Below are positions 10,488 through 23,959 of a stretch of 64,000 nt of DNA, piece after piece; the first letter of the stretch is position 1, and every line of letters starts with the position of its first letter. The DNA is from Viscum album (Eukaryota; Streptophyta; Magnoliopsida; Santalales; Viscaceae): NCBI GenBank assembly GCA_963277665.1, contig OY728121.1, positions 1,651,538,062 through 1,651,602,061 of the forward strand. The letters are read 5' to 3'. A model generated the notes under the pieces. The model was not told where the DNA came from. It searched no databases and worked only from the letters and a program-made list of their open reading frames with translations. The position numbers and the translations under genes were made by a program.

Positions 10488-10679
10488 GAGATCGATATTG
10501 ACGATGATGCAACCTTCGAGGAGCGACCTGTGGAGATCCAAGACCACAAGGAGAAGGTGTTGCGTGGGCATTCTATCCCCTTAGTTCGTGTCCTGTGGCG
10601 ACACGGTGGCATGGAGGAGAGTACCTGGGAGCGTGAGTCACAGATACGTGCTCAGTACCCAGAGTTGTTTAATGTTTAA
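10488..10679 (+). pseudogene. Chromodomain-like C-terminal tail of Element 1
   Basis: The tail reads KVLRGHSIPLVRVLWRH and STWERESQIRAQYPELF, matching the chromodomain-like tail of Tekay/Del plant chromoviruses. Such tails help direct integration to heterochromatin. The final stop is TAA at 10677. Confidence 0.8.
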
Positions 10680-10943
10680 CTCTTTCCATGTAATGACGTT
10701 TCCTTTATGGTTAGACATTTCATGTTTTATTTATGTACCTTTGATGTGATGTTATGTTTGAATTGTTTGGTTATGGATTATTTGTTTCCATACTCTCGGA
10801 TGTCGTAGTTTTGTTCCAGCTTTTGAACAACTCATGGTGGTTTTCCCCTGAGAGGTATCTTATGGGGTGGTTGTTCAGAACCCTCTTTTCTTCTGGGTTG
10901 GTTTTTAATTCTCGAGGATGAGAATGTTTTGAGAGGTATCTAA
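10680..10943 (+). other. 3' untranslated interior and polypurine region of Element 1
   Basis: No coding sequence is seen. The end carries the Tekay/Del-like phrase TCGAGGATGAGAATGTTTTG, then GAGAGG, a weak polypurine tract about ten bases before the 3' LTR. The phrase GAGAGGTATCT also occurs near 10850, so the tract region may be partly duplicated. Confidence 0.55.
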
Positions 10944-13900
10944 TGTAATGGCCCAGACCTCCCTGGTCCATTACTTTGTGAAAATGTGGTGTTGGAGGTG
11001 TTCCGGGAGGACAAGGTGACTTATCCCCCAGCTGCTGCCTACCGGTAGCTCGGTCTACCGGTAGCTGCTGATTACCGGTAGCTCGGTCTACCGGTAGCCG
11101 CATCCAACCGGTAGCTGGGTTTATCGGTAGCCACGGCATACTGATAGCTCGGTATACTGGTAGCCGCATTCCAGCAGTAGCTCGGCTAACACTTTGCCAA
11201 ATTTTTAGTTCTGTGAACAGTGTTTCTATCGGTGAGGTTCTATCGGTGGACTTCTATCGGTGAAGTTCTGTGAACAATGTTTCTATCGGTGAGGTTCTAT
11301 CAGTGGACTTCTATCGGTGAGGTTCAGTGAACAGTGTTTCTATCGGTGAGGTCCTATCGGTGAACTTCTATCAGTGAGGATCTATCAGTAGACTTGTGTT
11401 TCTATCGGTAAGGCTGTATCAGTGAGCTTTTCTTTCCTTTGCCAATTTTTTTAGTTCTGTGAACAGTGTTTACAGACTTCATAAGAGCTACTGATTCCAT
11501 ACTTTGCCAATTTTCACGAATGAACAGTGTTTCCAGACTTCATAAGAGCTACCGATTCCATAGTTTTCCAAATTTCACGAATGAACAGTGTTTCCAGACT
11601 CCATAAGAGCTACTGATTCCATACTTTGCCAAATTTTGTGTATGTGAACAGTGTTTCCAGCTTCGCAAATTTGACGTTTTCTTTGACGTAAAATACTTTT
11701 AAAACCTTATTTTAAGGACTTTAAGGCCGATTCAAAGGCCATAAATCCTATATTAATTATTCCTAAGGCCGGGATGTTTTTACTTGGTCAAACCGCGTGG
11801 GTTAATGCGATCCGTTTTTAATGGAGAATAAACCGGATCTTAAACTGTCGCCTCTCTAATTTTTTTTAAAAGGAACGAGATATCATTCTTCGTTGTTCTT
11901 CCTCCTGGTTCTCATCTACGAGACGCTAGAACCTTGCAATCATTCTCGTAGGAGTTTCACAATCAAACGTTACTCAGATCAGTTCCGCTCTGTTGATACA
12001 ACCAAGTTGTGTCGATCGTTCTTCGATATAAGGTATGTTTTATCATCGTTCCTTCGGGGATCACCTTCTCTTATTCTTCCTTCCATATTAGCATGTAATC
12101 TCCATGGTTCTAATGGGTTTTCTTGGGGTTGGTTGGTACTGTCGTACCGTGGCATCCTCTGGTTGATGCAGCTATCGTGAGGAGAAGAGGACTGTGACCC
12201 GTTGTGTGGATAAAGGACGTCAAGAACTCTTCGAGGTAGGGGATTCATGGCTCCTCTAATTGTATCTGTGCAATCGTAGAATTAGCATGATTTATCTCTT
12301 TGGATCACAATGAAATTGACCTAATTAAATACTTGAATCGGATTAAAAGAATTGGTTGATCGCATGCTGTTGCTTTATACCGTGATAACGGTTTGCCTCA
12401 TGTTTTCCTAGATATAGTGATATCTATGTTTTCTTTGATTTGTTGTTCGTTCATGATAGAAATTGATAATGAACGTAAAGCCGGAATTAATTGTTAATTA
12501 ATTGGCTAAAGATAAAGAGGCATGTAAATTAATCTGGTTATTGTTGTTGTTGTAGTTGTTCTAATTTGAGGATAATCAAATTAGGGAAGTAAGCATGGTT
12601 ATTTAAATTGTGATAGCTTACTGATTAGGTATCCATGATTGTAACCTATGAATAACAAGTCTGTTAATTAAATATGGATTAGAGAACAGATTATGTGGGA
12701 ATTTCTAAAAGGGTTCTGAGTTACCCTCTTGTTTGTTAAAGGGCCGAGAGCCCACTTTGTGATGTTTGTTTTCCTGCTGCTTGTGCTGTGATGTGAGCCT
12801 GGATGGCTGTTGTGATATGTGGAGGCATGGAGACTTGTGGGTGTGGCAGCGGATGACACGTAGTGTGGCGATATGCATCGGTTTATTCATATGGGTGTCG
12901 GGGAGGACACCAAGGGTGATGGTATGAGATGAATGTGATGGTTTGATGTTGGTGGTTTGGTTTGGTTGCTTATCTGCTTTACTTTTCCCCACTTCTCAAG
13001 GCAGCTGGTCTTGCTTACCCTCTTTCCGAAGGAGGCGAAGACACGCGGGGTATGCCACGTGCTTTCCGTGTTTAGCCTCTCGATGGAGGATGGGTCTAAG
13101 CTCTTTCTATAGGCGGCAAAGACTCGACTGGTAGTATATCTACTCACAGTGTTGAGCCTCCTTTGTGTTTAGAAGCATAGGATGTTTTTCTAGAATGCCT
13201 GGGAATGTGGAAAAGTAATTCTATAATGAATGTTTGATTAAATGGTGAAAATCCATGGGGATGGAGATGCTGGAATTTAAAGGTGATGCGAATCTTCAAA
13301 AGGAGCAGTTGTTTTTGAAAGTGATGCCATTTCAGTTTAATGTGGAATTCTTCTTTCTTAATTAATGTTTAAAGAATTAATTAATGTACAGTGGAACTGA
13401 TAAATGAGAATGGAGTAATCTAATAAAGCTCTTTATTGTTTGTGTGCTTATAGGATACCTAGTCTTAGAAGTAGCAGCCTGGAGTCTGAGAGACGTTAGC
13501 TGCAGTTGTATCTAAGACTAGGTAATGCCCATAGTGTGGATGTGAGTTACTTATATATTCTGTACTTTTTGTGTTTCTATACGCTACTCCACCCTGTCGG
13601 TAAGGGCAACTGACACCCTGGGGATTCTGAGCCCTGGGGGGGTGTTTTCCCCAACATTCTGATGGGAGGTTGAATGGCTGACTACCCCCTTTGGCCCCGC
13701 TCTCTTCTCTTGGTAGATCCTTATGCTGGTAGGCACAGTGGTTAGTTTTACCCATATATGTGTGTAGAGGGATGTAATGGCTTGTGGTTATTTCACACAC
13801 ATATACTCTGGATATAGTATCCTATGGAATACTATAGGTGTAACGTGTATAGGCTGTGATGGCTTGAGGATCCTTACTCGGCGTATGGGCTGTGATGGCT

Positions 13901-14768
13901 TGAGGAATAATAATCGACGTATGATACACGTTATACGATCTATGGTGGCTCCCGGAAACTACCTGGTTACTTTGGTTGTGTGGACGGTGTGGTGCTTCGC
14001 CCAGGTGTCTATGGGCAATCCTTTGTGGTGCACGAGGTGCAGATTGTGGAGCTTAGCCCAGGTGTCTGCGGGCAAGCCTTTGGAGAGAGATGCACATGAC
14101 GTATGTCGTTGGGGCAGAGCGGCAAACCAGTGGGGAAGTAGTAGCAGGGTACCCTTGATATTATTTACTATATTCTATATTCTTGTATGCGTTACTTGGT
14201 GAGAGTAGCCATGGTGAGGTTGGGAACATATTATACCTGTTTAAATAACGAGTTAGTTTCACTTGTTGTTCACTGGGCTTTAGTATGCTTTCTTTACTTT
14301 TGCACGAGAGTCTTGGGGAGGATCCTACTGAGTATACTGTTATACTCACCCTATGGACATATAAACTGTTTTTCAGTTCACTTGGAGGAGGTTGGAGATC
14401 AAGCTGGTTACTACTAGCTTGCGGTTGGAGGAGGAGCTGTGCGGGCTTGTGGTCGCTGCCGTTTTTCTTTCTTTTGGGTACTTTTAGATTTCCCTTTCAG
14501 TTGTAGTACTTTTGCATGACATTTCATTAATGTACTTGGTTTCCGTTTTATATTTCAGTTCTTATTTGGAGTTGATTGGAGTCTATTCTATCTCTCTCTT
14601 TTTCTTGTGTTCTCTTAGAGGGTAATGCCTCCCATTAGTGTGTGTATTATACCCTCGGTGCTAGTCGCCAACCCGGGGCCTACTGGAGGCGGGACTCGGG
14701 GGTCATTATCTCCCTTCTCACATTGCTGGCCCTGGTGGGGTACACTTTGTGGGGAGGGGGTCGTGACA
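10944..14768 (+). repeat. 3' LTR of Element 1 (3825 bp)
   Basis: It runs from TGTAATGGCC to GGTCGTGACA and aligns with 1831-5820. It keeps the three repeat blocks, the TATA-like motif (11865) and the donor-like site (12033). It has four 33-bp units where the 5' copy has nine. Confidence 0.93.
11032..11163 (+). repeat. 33-bp tandem array in the 3' LTR, four units
   Basis: Units start at 11032, 11065, 11098 and 11131. The first two match the uniform units of the 5' LTR and the last two match its diverged eighth and ninth units. The missing units therefore come from the uniform middle of the array. Confidence 0.9.
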
Positions 14769-14773
14769 CTTGT
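14769..14773. repeat. Right target-site duplication of Element 1
   Basis: CTTGT directly follows the 3' LTR and matches CATGT at 1826-1830 in four of five bases. The next bases (GTAATGCAG) happen to resemble the LTR start, but no further LTR sequence follows. Confidence 0.55.
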
Positions 14774-15837
14774 AATGCAGTTCAAATATGATATAGTGGA
14801 TTGTTTGGTGTAAGGTACATAGAAATGTGAAGTATATCTTTATTAATATTGTTATATATGTTTTATATTATCTTTCATTGAGATCATCAGAAATAGGTTT
14901 CAAATTACTTCCAATATTATTGGTAATTATTATTAGATTCATATGAAACTAAAAAGTTGATACACCCAAAATTGGATTAACTCACTAAATAAAAAATGAA
15001 CCATCGTATAAGCTATGACGACATAATTCTATGACTAAATAAGATGGAAGAATTAAATTTACCTAAAATAGATGGCTCATTGAGAACTATCACTGAATCC
15101 ATAAATTTTGGAAGAATTAATGAATAATGATTAAATAAGAACCTTGATCAAACAGTGATCAAAAACTAGGAAAAACACACATGTTAGTATCTTCATTAAG
15201 TGGGTTTCCCAAATCTTTACCCCAAATTTTATAGATCGACATAAAATTATAGGAATCAATAGGGAGTGAGAGTTAAATAAATTAAAATATCATTTGAAAA
15301 TGATTATCAACATCATTATGAAACAAAAATTAGACCCCACATGTTCCCCTATTTGTTCGGTCATGGTCATTGAAGAAAGGGCATTGAATTAATTTTTTTA
15401 CATAATTTATGAAACTGAAATGTCTTACATCGTGGGATATCCATGGATTTTTTGTTTTTTAACTCACCGTGATGAAATTTTGTGTCTTATAACATGTTAG
15501 ATTAAACTAGGACATTTTACTAACATCATACGATCCACCATAAAATGGCGAGGCATCCTAGAACGTTTTTTCCTAATATAATCCAGCTCATACTCTACCA
15601 CGACGGACAAGAACATGGGAATCAATTTAATTTATGATTTTACGTTGAGGGAACACCAAAATCTGTACTATGTTTATAGTGTTCAAATTTCTCACCAAAA
15701 ATAAATAAAAACCACATATAAGAATTTACAAGATACCCCAATCCTCCTAGGATCCACCCAAGAATGGATTAACTCAACACCAGCAATGAGAAGAAGGAAA
15801 ACATGGATTTTCATTTTGAAAAAAATGTTCTAGGACA
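14774..15837. other. AT-rich stretch without a gene, possible minus-strand LTR remnant
   Basis: No coding signal is visible. It borders minus-strand gypsy pol remains. At its upper edge the minus strand reads a G-rich tract and then TGTCC, so it could be the decayed 3' LTR of that element. I could not align it to the other minus-strand LTRs. Confidence 0.35.
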
Positions 15838-17514
15838 TTATTATATCCCCCTCTAAATATTATCCCCCTCTAATGATTATAATCCTTGAGATACATATCT
15901 AGTGTTATCACTAAAAAATCAGGCCATTGTGATATAACATCTCATTCCCACTACCATGTATCCTTCTTGATCTTTCATGCAACTGTATGATCTGGATAAG
16001 TGGTAACCTCTTCCCCCACAAAGAATTCTCCCTCAATTATTTAACTCCTATTGGTAACTCCCCTAATGATGTATCTAGATCTAAATAAATTTCCTAATAG
16101 AAGATGAAATTAATTGGACGGGTCATATACCTCAATAGTTGAGACAAGTGAGACATGTTTTTAATTCCATGATTGTGAGAATGAAGATCCATATTGTACC
16201 CTATTTTACCAACCTGCTCAGTGATCATGAAGTGTCCAAAAAAGCATGGAATTATTTAATCTTGCTTCCTAAACTATTGGAGGCCACATAAATAAACCAC
16301 TATAAAAAAACACAATCATCTAAAAAAACATTAAAGGTATCCTCATATGGTTATCATACATTATCTGGTGGCTCTGACCTATGATCAACAACTTCAAAAT
16401 CACCTAAAAACTCTCATTAGTCTCTTGTAAAATAAAAGGCCCCACAACTTTTTCTTCACCAGGATCATGCCAAAAAAGAGGTGATAGATATGGGATAAAA
16501 TATATATACTAATTTGGTTCCATATGGACTGAATCATAATATCTATGGTTTCCTGAGAACTCAAACATATCTAGGTGATCATCGCAATCTCCATTGAATT
16601 CTCAAAAACAATCCAATGGTGCATCCTTAAAGGATATGAATTTTCTTCATTGACATTCCATTGGTATATGGATGATATAATATATTAATTTTGAATAGGG
16701 TCACCAAATAATTCTATTGAAATTTACAAAACCATGATTCAAATTTTTTATCTTGGTATGATATTTTACTCTACAGGTCACCATGTTTTTGTAATATCTA
16801 TCAGACATATTGATTTTCTAACTCAACCACTAACAAGTATCATATATCTTTAAGAAATTATATAATTTCATATTTTGATAGAAATTATTCAATACATTAT
16901 TATGTACTTTTGGGGTCCTGGGTAACCCTATCACAAATTTCATTATGGTTTCCTCCCACTTTTATATTAGAATTGGGAGTTGAAGGAGAGAACCACAAGG
17001 GTATAGGTGAACAACTTAATTCCTCTAGGAGGTAAGGCATTGGAAAATGAAACCATCAATGTTCCTATTTATCCATAGATACTAGAACTGCCTCTTGAAT
17101 TCGTAATATATATTTATCACTCCATGATGAATTGTTCACTTATATTCATGGATTTTCATCATCTTATCTTCCCATATAGATGTATGGACATCAACTCTCC
17201 AATATATATGGATCCCATCATGGCCAGCCAATATCTCCTAGGTAATGATTCAACTATGTCTATCTGTTCCTATATCATAGTACACTCAGGGTTAGATTTC
17301 TAACCACTCATCACATATTCTACAAGATATGATATGATCAATTTGGGGGAACAAGATACATACCCCTTTTACTCATAAGCATCCCTCCCCTAGCAATCCA
17401 ACGTGGAGATCATGTGGCAATCATCCTCAAATGTTCTACCAGTAATATCAAGTGATACTTCCATCTTATGAATACGAGAATATTCAAGGGAATAATATTT
17501 ACGTTGTACATAGG
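15838..17514 (-). pseudogene. Decayed gypsy pol, integrase end, minus strand
   Basis: Read on the minus strand, scattered integrase and tail landmarks appear in the expected order through many stops and frameshifts. GEEKVVGP at 16438-16460 runs into ILQETNE, which fits the integrase C-terminal stretch just before the GPF/Y region. Further down come a VFHVSQL-like stretch and an acidic tail near 15950-16150. At 15838-15876 the minus strand shows GAGGGGGAT twice, which would be the polypurine tract. The upper end stops abruptly at the LTR remnant starting at 17515, and earlier pol domains resume beyond it. It looks like the 3' half of one old minus-strand element split by that insertion. Confidence 0.6.
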
Positions 17515-20500
17515 TGTAAAATCCCATGATTCTTAAAGGAGGACAATATGTTCAATATCGTATAAAACAAAAAACACTATGTTTAATTGAACAACAAAAT
17601 ATTATTATTTTATAGTGATCATTATAAAATAGTCGTTGTATTGGAGGGAACAAATATAATTATCCAAATTATGAAATACATGTAAATTTTATAATCAATA
17701 CAAATATATTGCTTAATTATATGGAAAAACAACTCAATTTTCAATAAATTCATTATATTTTTCAATATTACATTTTCTTCAAAAATGGGTTCATTTATTT
17801 TTAATGGAATATTATAATTAATTTCGTTAACATTTAAAAACATTATTTCATAAAAATGATATAATTTCAAAAATAATCATTTTAAAATTATCTTCGATAT
17901 ATTATTTTCTATTTTGCAAAAAATATATATTTTTCAACGAATTGTGAAAAATAATGATTTTTATTAAAATCTATATTTTTAAAAAATTTAATTTTTTTAA
18001 TTGATATCAAGTAAACAGTAGTTATATAAAGTTATTAATAATCTAATTATGTTCACAATAGTCAATTATTTGGTTTATTGTTTATACAACCATTTTTATA
18101 CATAAAAAATTCATAACAAAATTCATCAATTTTTTGGTTTTAATATTAAATAAATATATTCTTATCATGAAAATTTAATAATGAATAAAAAATTTCAAAT
18201 TTTGAATCATGATATTATTTTTTTTAAATAGGTCCCATTTAGATTTATTTATGTTGAATAGTAACCATAGTAAATAATCATCACCACAATATGGGTAAAT
18301 CAGGTAATTAATGATAAAAATAATTTGATATGGACAACACAATAATTGAATATATCCTATTTTATGAGTGTAGTTTCATCATTACATTTCATTATTTAAA
18401 AATATGGAAACATGATTCCATATTTATTTGGTTTTGACCTTTATAAAACTAAATAAATAATTATGTAACAAATGAGACTTTATTTCTATTAAAAACTATA
18501 GTATTTTGTGATAGGGGTCAAAACAACACATTTTCATTTCTAAATGTTCATTTTCAATATTGAAATTTTTTGAGCATGGTAACATATTTCTAATATTTAG
18601 TGATGAAATAATACTATCAAAATATTATTCAACTTTTACCCAATAGTTATTATGTTTTTTGAAATATATGAAAAATGACCCTAAATAATTAAATGTAATG
18701 TAATTTTGATGAATTTTTATTTTACAAAAAGAATTTAGATAAATATAAAAAGTTTGGTTTGTGAGGAAAAATTATATTCAAATTCCATTATTTTCTTACT
18801 GGTTTTAAAATTAAAATTAAATAATCTGTTCCCAAAATGACATTAATAATATTTTATAATAAATTATCTTTTATTAAATAATTTAAAATTCAAAAAATCA
18901 TATATTAATAAATTTTATTTTAATATTGTTTTAAACATAAAACAAGTTCTAATTATAGTCCAATATTCCTTTTATATTAATTACCATGACCCATGAATAT
19001 TAAAAACATTGTTATCCAAGTTGTCGGAAAAAGGGTTTAACGTGGTGTAGAAAAGACAGGGATGAATAAATCATCTAAAATCATCCAATAATTATTGTAT
19101 TCGAGGATTTAAAATAAAAAAAATATTATCTTCAATTATATCCATGTTGATATATTAAAATTTTAAAATTAAATTTTAATAATATATTACGTTAAAAAAT
19201 TCCCAAATTTGTCCCCCTTTCATTATAAAAGGGAGCCTTGTCTCCTCTTTTCATTTCATATAAACAAATATGAAACAATAAAAACAAAAATAACATTCTA
19301 ATATTCGTCCCTACTTCAAACTGGAATTTTATGATCACAAATCCAATCTATGAATGCTTTAGGTATAATCCAAATGTGGTATTATGAAGAAGAGGAATAC
19401 ATCTTAACCATGAATTTTCATGTTATTTCTTCTTATACCTCATTAAGATCTTAACCTAAAAGAATGAAATAATAAAAACAGAATATAACATAGATTTATA
19501 AGTTTTTATTTTATTATAATAAGTTATATACATATCATTCTTCCTATAAATGTTAAATGAAACCATTAATCATGTGTACAGAGTACTAGACCCTCACGAA
19601 ACAATGTAATTAATTTTCAATAACCACCACTCATGGATGGTTATGATGATGAATTTAATATATATATATATATATATATAATATTCCAGATATTTTTATC
19701 TTTTTGGAAATATAATGTTTCATCTAATTTAACACCTCTCCACCCTTTAAAAATGTATAATGTCATTTATTCATAATTATGAATTACCATCTCCATAAAG
19801 AGATATGTTTTATCTTTTAGCACCACACCTCATGAATTATATATATATATATATCGTATTATATTTATGATATAATTATCACTATGTAAATATAAAATAA
19901 TAATTACCTTATTTCTATCATTTTCGTTGGATAATAAAAATGTAACTCATGCGTACATATGATATATCATCCTCTTGATTGTAACGTAGTTCATTTTTCA
20001 TAAAAACTTATCATGATTGCATTTAGAAGTGAAATTTTTGAATAAAAATGAAAATTATTTCATTATAATTATTCTATTGGTGGTGGAATAATGACCCCAT
20101 TACCATAACCAACCTATCGAAGTCATTTTTCACATGTGATACCAATATCTTAAAAATGTTTGTTGTCAACATCATTGATTAATAATTGAATATGTCATCA
20201 TATATGCCATAATAAGCATGAAAAAATTTAATAATAAAGTAAATAATTTATTTTATACTTTTATTTAGTTTGATAAGGAATCTAAATGTGGATTCCAACT
20301 CTTGGTAAAGAACACTTTACTTTTAGAAATTATTTTAATTTTTTAAGGATTTATTCTCTAAATAATTTTAATCAATATAATTAATATAAAAACCCATTTC
20401 ATATTTATTTATATAGACATAAATAAAATATAACGTTAATTTTATTTCACTTTTTACATACATTTAATGGTTTTAAAAAGTAGTTATTTTAAAATTTTAT

Positions 20501-20868
20501 TCTGAACATTTTAAAAAAAAAAGAAAAAAGGAGTGTTCTATTATAATTTATATGATGTCAATCGTTTTTCCTCTCACTATCAAAATGTTTTATTTTTTAA
20601 TTTAATTACAAGATTTCATGTTCTAATTAATGGAATCCCAATTTTACTTTTTCTATTATCTTCAAAAAGTTAATGGAGTGGATATTTCATTATCTGGATA
20701 TGTTTTCATACTAATGAAGGAATGGTTTTTATGAGTGAAGTGTTAAAAATTGAATAATTTTATTTATTATGATTATGTTATGGTTCATGGAAATTTTTTA
20801 TTATAATGGTTGGTTACATTATAAACCAAGGGTTGGTGGTTGTATTATAATCCATTGAGTGTTGGGTA
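17515..20868 (+). repeat. Degenerate plus-strand LTR remnant of the Element 2/3 family
   Basis: It starts TGTAAAATCCCATGATTC, very close to the start of the LTR at 37861. It keeps the block GAATAGTAACCATAGTAAAT and GGGTAAATCAGGTAA near 18255-18310, and a TATA box TATAAAAG at 19224. The donor position reads AGAGGAATAC at 19391 where intact LTRs have AGAGGTAATC. Worn copies of the three hairpin loops lie near 19570, 19785 and 19945. Similarity fades after about 20000, so the right boundary is a guess. With no partner LTR nearby it is probably a solo or truncated LTR inserted into minus-strand pol. Confidence 0.6.
19655..19681. repeat. (TA)n microsatellite
   Basis: About 13 uninterrupted TA units lie inside the worn LTR copy. 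Confidence 0.85.
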
Positions 20869-21599
20869 TGTAACATCCCTCTAAATAATTTGGTAATATT
20901 TTGTTAGAAGTCGACCATATCAGTGATTCTACTTATAAGAGTGACTATAAAAGTACCATTAATTTTTTTCCTAAGTTACCAAAATTATTTATTTATGTTT
21001 TCTATGGATTTTTAAAAAAATTAGTTGATTTATCAAGGTAATTTAATGAGATTATTTTTAAAGTAATGTATATTCTTCTTCTTAAGGTTGAAATAAATCT
21101 TTTTATGAAAATTTATTAAGTGACTTTCAATATTGTAATAAAAAACATATTGAGTTTTTTTACTTTAATTTTCTATTGAAATGACTTTTAAAAATATTTA
21201 GGTGGATAATTTGATTTATTGTGTAATGAAATTTTTATTTTTAGCATAAATAATATTTTAAAAATCCCAATTTTTATTAGAATTTTTTGACTAAATAGTT
21301 TCTTTCTTTATTTTTACATGTCTTTTACTGAATTTTTTGTGCTCATCCCATGTTTTAAAACTATTTTCAAAATGTTTTATGGATTATTATAGAAAAGGAT
21401 GAGGTCCTGATAAAAAATGTGATAATGTGTAATGAATAGAATACATTTTATATCATACATGTTTTTTGACTCAGAAAAACGATACTAAGATGAAGTCTAC
21501 TAATTGTGATGAAATATTTTTTAATTTAATAGTGATGGAATAAACATATAATAATCAATACTGTGATGATACAAAAAAAATCGAAGAATGAATTTTTTA
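20869..21599. other. AT-rich stretch without a recognisable gene
   Basis: The stretch begins TGTAACATCCCTC, which looks like the first bases of an LTR of this family, but nothing after it aligns with the other LTRs. I see no coding signal. Confidence 0.35.
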
Positions 21600-23959
21600 T
21601 ATAAAACTCAGGAGAATTAAATTTTTAAGGCCATTTCCTTATTATTTTTCATCTCAATGATAAAAGTTTTTAGATACTCAACAATGTACCTATACCTCAG
21701 ATTAGAATCATGTTGTGTGAAGTTATAGAGATGGATCATGTGATCTTATAAAAACCCCCTTGTTGAAGAAATAGTATCACTAACACATTATTATGGGAAC
21801 CATGGATTCCATTTCATCATCATTGGTAGAAAATTTATACTTATGAGGTCATAGATGATATGACCTATAAGCTACTACATTCTCCCTGTACATGTATATG
21901 TATCCAAAACTGACACATGATGCATTACAAAATATATCAAATATACTCCCTGGATCTAAATGTATCAACAATAGAGTTGAATACAACCACCTATTACATA
22001 CAAAAATGACTATTAAAATTGGTTTGATCGCTAAAAATATATTATATTCATCTCCATGGTAGTTATGGGAGTAGATAAATGAGACAATTCAATGGAAAAA
22101 TGGTGGCAGTATCCTACTAAATCCAAAAATCTTTTTATCTCAAGCATGTTCTAGGGACATGTATAACACATCCCTACCATGACATTCTTAGAGTAAAATA
22201 ATATATCAATCTCAAAAACCCCATGGCCCATGAATTTTACCCCTTAAATAAATAAATTACACACTGGAAGATTGATATAAATATGATTTTATCAATATTT
22301 ACTTGATAGTATATCATGATTTCATGAATGATGCTCTAGATTCTAAGAGTATATAAGGATTTATTTAATGAAAACCATGTTTAATGTGTAAGATAAGGTG
22401 GAATAACTTTGTTAAAAAAGTGAAATAGATACTTTCACTTTATTCATATATTCAAAAGACCCCACCATGTACTCATATTTCCCACACATTCTCCAAAACC
22501 CCATTGGATTTATTCCACTCAAACCAACAACTGCAAGTATCCCAACCTATGTTAAATCTAATAGAATCCCCTATGATTCATATAATTGATCAAATATATC
22601 ATTGATAATAAGAAATGTATATATTTTATTCATCATTATCATGTTTGACTTCTGTTAATCTATTCATTGTTAAATACTACCATGCACCTTTTCAGGGAAC
22701 AAGACTGGTACACCGCATTGTGAATTACATGGACAAAAAAATCCCATCATCTATATGTCCTCAAACAACACCTTCAATTTCTTAAAATATGAAATCATCA
22801 TATTAAACAGAGGCATCAAAATGTTTTCTATTATGGGTTTTAAATGAGACTAATAAAAATTACCAAATAATTAGGGTTTGATAAAAAAATGTTATTAGGA
22901 CCTCTATGTAAGATAATATCACAATCTGTATAATTATTGGAAATGAAGAACACTATAAATATGTATACCATACACCAAATATTACATTTTGACATCTTCA
23001 TATTCATATTTTTAAATGAGGATCAATAATTTCGATGGATTATCATGCCTCTATGATGTATCCATGGTTCAAATGAATCACATGTCATACATGTAGGATT
23101 TTACATACTCCAATGATATGATAACATCTTCATATGTTCTAAAAGCAGGATGAAGGGAGATATAGGTTATAGAATGTCTTTCCTTCCACTATGATAACCA
23201 CACACCAACCATCAAATATAAGTTCCTCTATATATATCATATTGAAGACACTCTATAATTGCTACTTCATTTACTCATGCATTTACAACTCATGAGATAA
23301 TTCTAGGGCCAATGCATTTATATCATGAATCAAAAATCCACTCCCTAATGAAATTTCATGTGACGTAATAATAATTTATAAATTTATGTATTTTGAACCA
23401 TGTGAATATTAATGTACTTTATATTCATTTATTCATTATATTAAAAGTAATGGCATGAAGGAAATATAATTTCATTATTATATCCCAATATACCGTTGAT
23501 GAAAATCATAATTTTCATGAAATATATTTATAGAAATATTCATGCGTTTTGGGAATATCTCCTTCAATATCCCTATTTCGTTATATCCTCATAGACATTG
23601 TACCATTTCACCATTTATTCAACTTTATACAATGTCTTGTGAATCCATATATATAAATAATTTTGGATATCATACAAAACACATCTGGAAAAATATCATT
23701 AATTTCAACATTTAATCACAATATATGAAATAACTTGTTAATACCCACCCAAAACATGCACATATTAACTCTAAAACAATTTTAGAGTATCTCTCAGAGT
23801 CAAACATCTTCCCAATTCAGTCAATGACAATGTGTAACCCCATGGGGCTGTCAAATATTTTAAATAATTTATGGATCTTCATATCAATATAAGTAAGAAC
23901 ATATTATCATCTATCAATGAATTGATACTAAAAAAAATGTAAATAGATATGGCATGATA
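21600..23959 (-). pseudogene. Decayed gypsy pol, protease and reverse transcriptase part, minus strand
   Basis: On the minus strand, 22575-22610 reads INDIFDQLYES, which is the RT landmark IDDLFDQL, and 22443-22484 reads GKYEYMVGSFEYMN, the counterpart of [14 protein letters not shown] in Element 1. Between and around them are many stops and frameshifts. The part above about 22960 should be protease and gag, and it shares short exact stretches with 61790-62400 (GAATCACATGT and TACTCCAATGATATGAT). It is probably the 5' half of the element whose integrase lies at 15838-17514, cut off on the right by Element 3. Confidence 0.55.

Larger units (their letters stand above)
6207..10679 (+). pseudogene. 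gag-pol: Gag-pol polyprotein of Element 1, ten in-frame stops
   Basis: One reading frame of 1490 codons starts at the ATG after the splice-acceptor-like site and ends at TAA 10677. All domains from capsid to chromodomain-like tail stay in that frame, so there is no frameshift. It is interrupted by TGA at 6321, 6669, 9117, 9474 and 10485 and TAG at 7182, 8724, 9231, 9993 and 10107. None is TAA. Several fall where the family has a conserved Arg, Gln or Trp, for example after ADALS at 9117, so C-to-T change at CGA, CAG or TGG explains most of them. Gag and pol sharing one frame is normal for plant gypsy elements. The product would have formed the particle, copied the RNA and integrated the DNA. 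Confidence 0.92.
1831..14768 (+). mobile_element. Element 1: full-length Ty3/gypsy (Tekay/Del-like) LTR retrotransposon
   Basis: Two long direct repeats starting TGTAATGG and ending TGACA bracket a 5.1 kb interior. In order, the interior has a Met-tRNA-like primer site, a gag-pol frame (gag, protease, reverse transcriptase, RNase H, integrase, chromodomain-like tail) and a short purine-rich stretch before the 3' LTR. RT before integrase makes it Ty3/gypsy rather than copia. The tail and large LTRs suggest the Tekay/Del chromovirus group. Flanking 5-mers CATGT (1826-1830) and CTTGT (14769-14773) look like a target-site duplication with one mismatch. The polyprotein is broken by stops and reverse transcriptase has lost catalytic residues, so this copy is dead, although it is the best preserved element here. 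Confidence 0.93.

Noticed and set aside
20869..20885. TGTAACATCCCTC as the start of a further LTR
   Set aside because: Only the first dozen bases match; no TATA, donor or loop motif follows, and minus-strand pol begins about 700 bp later.
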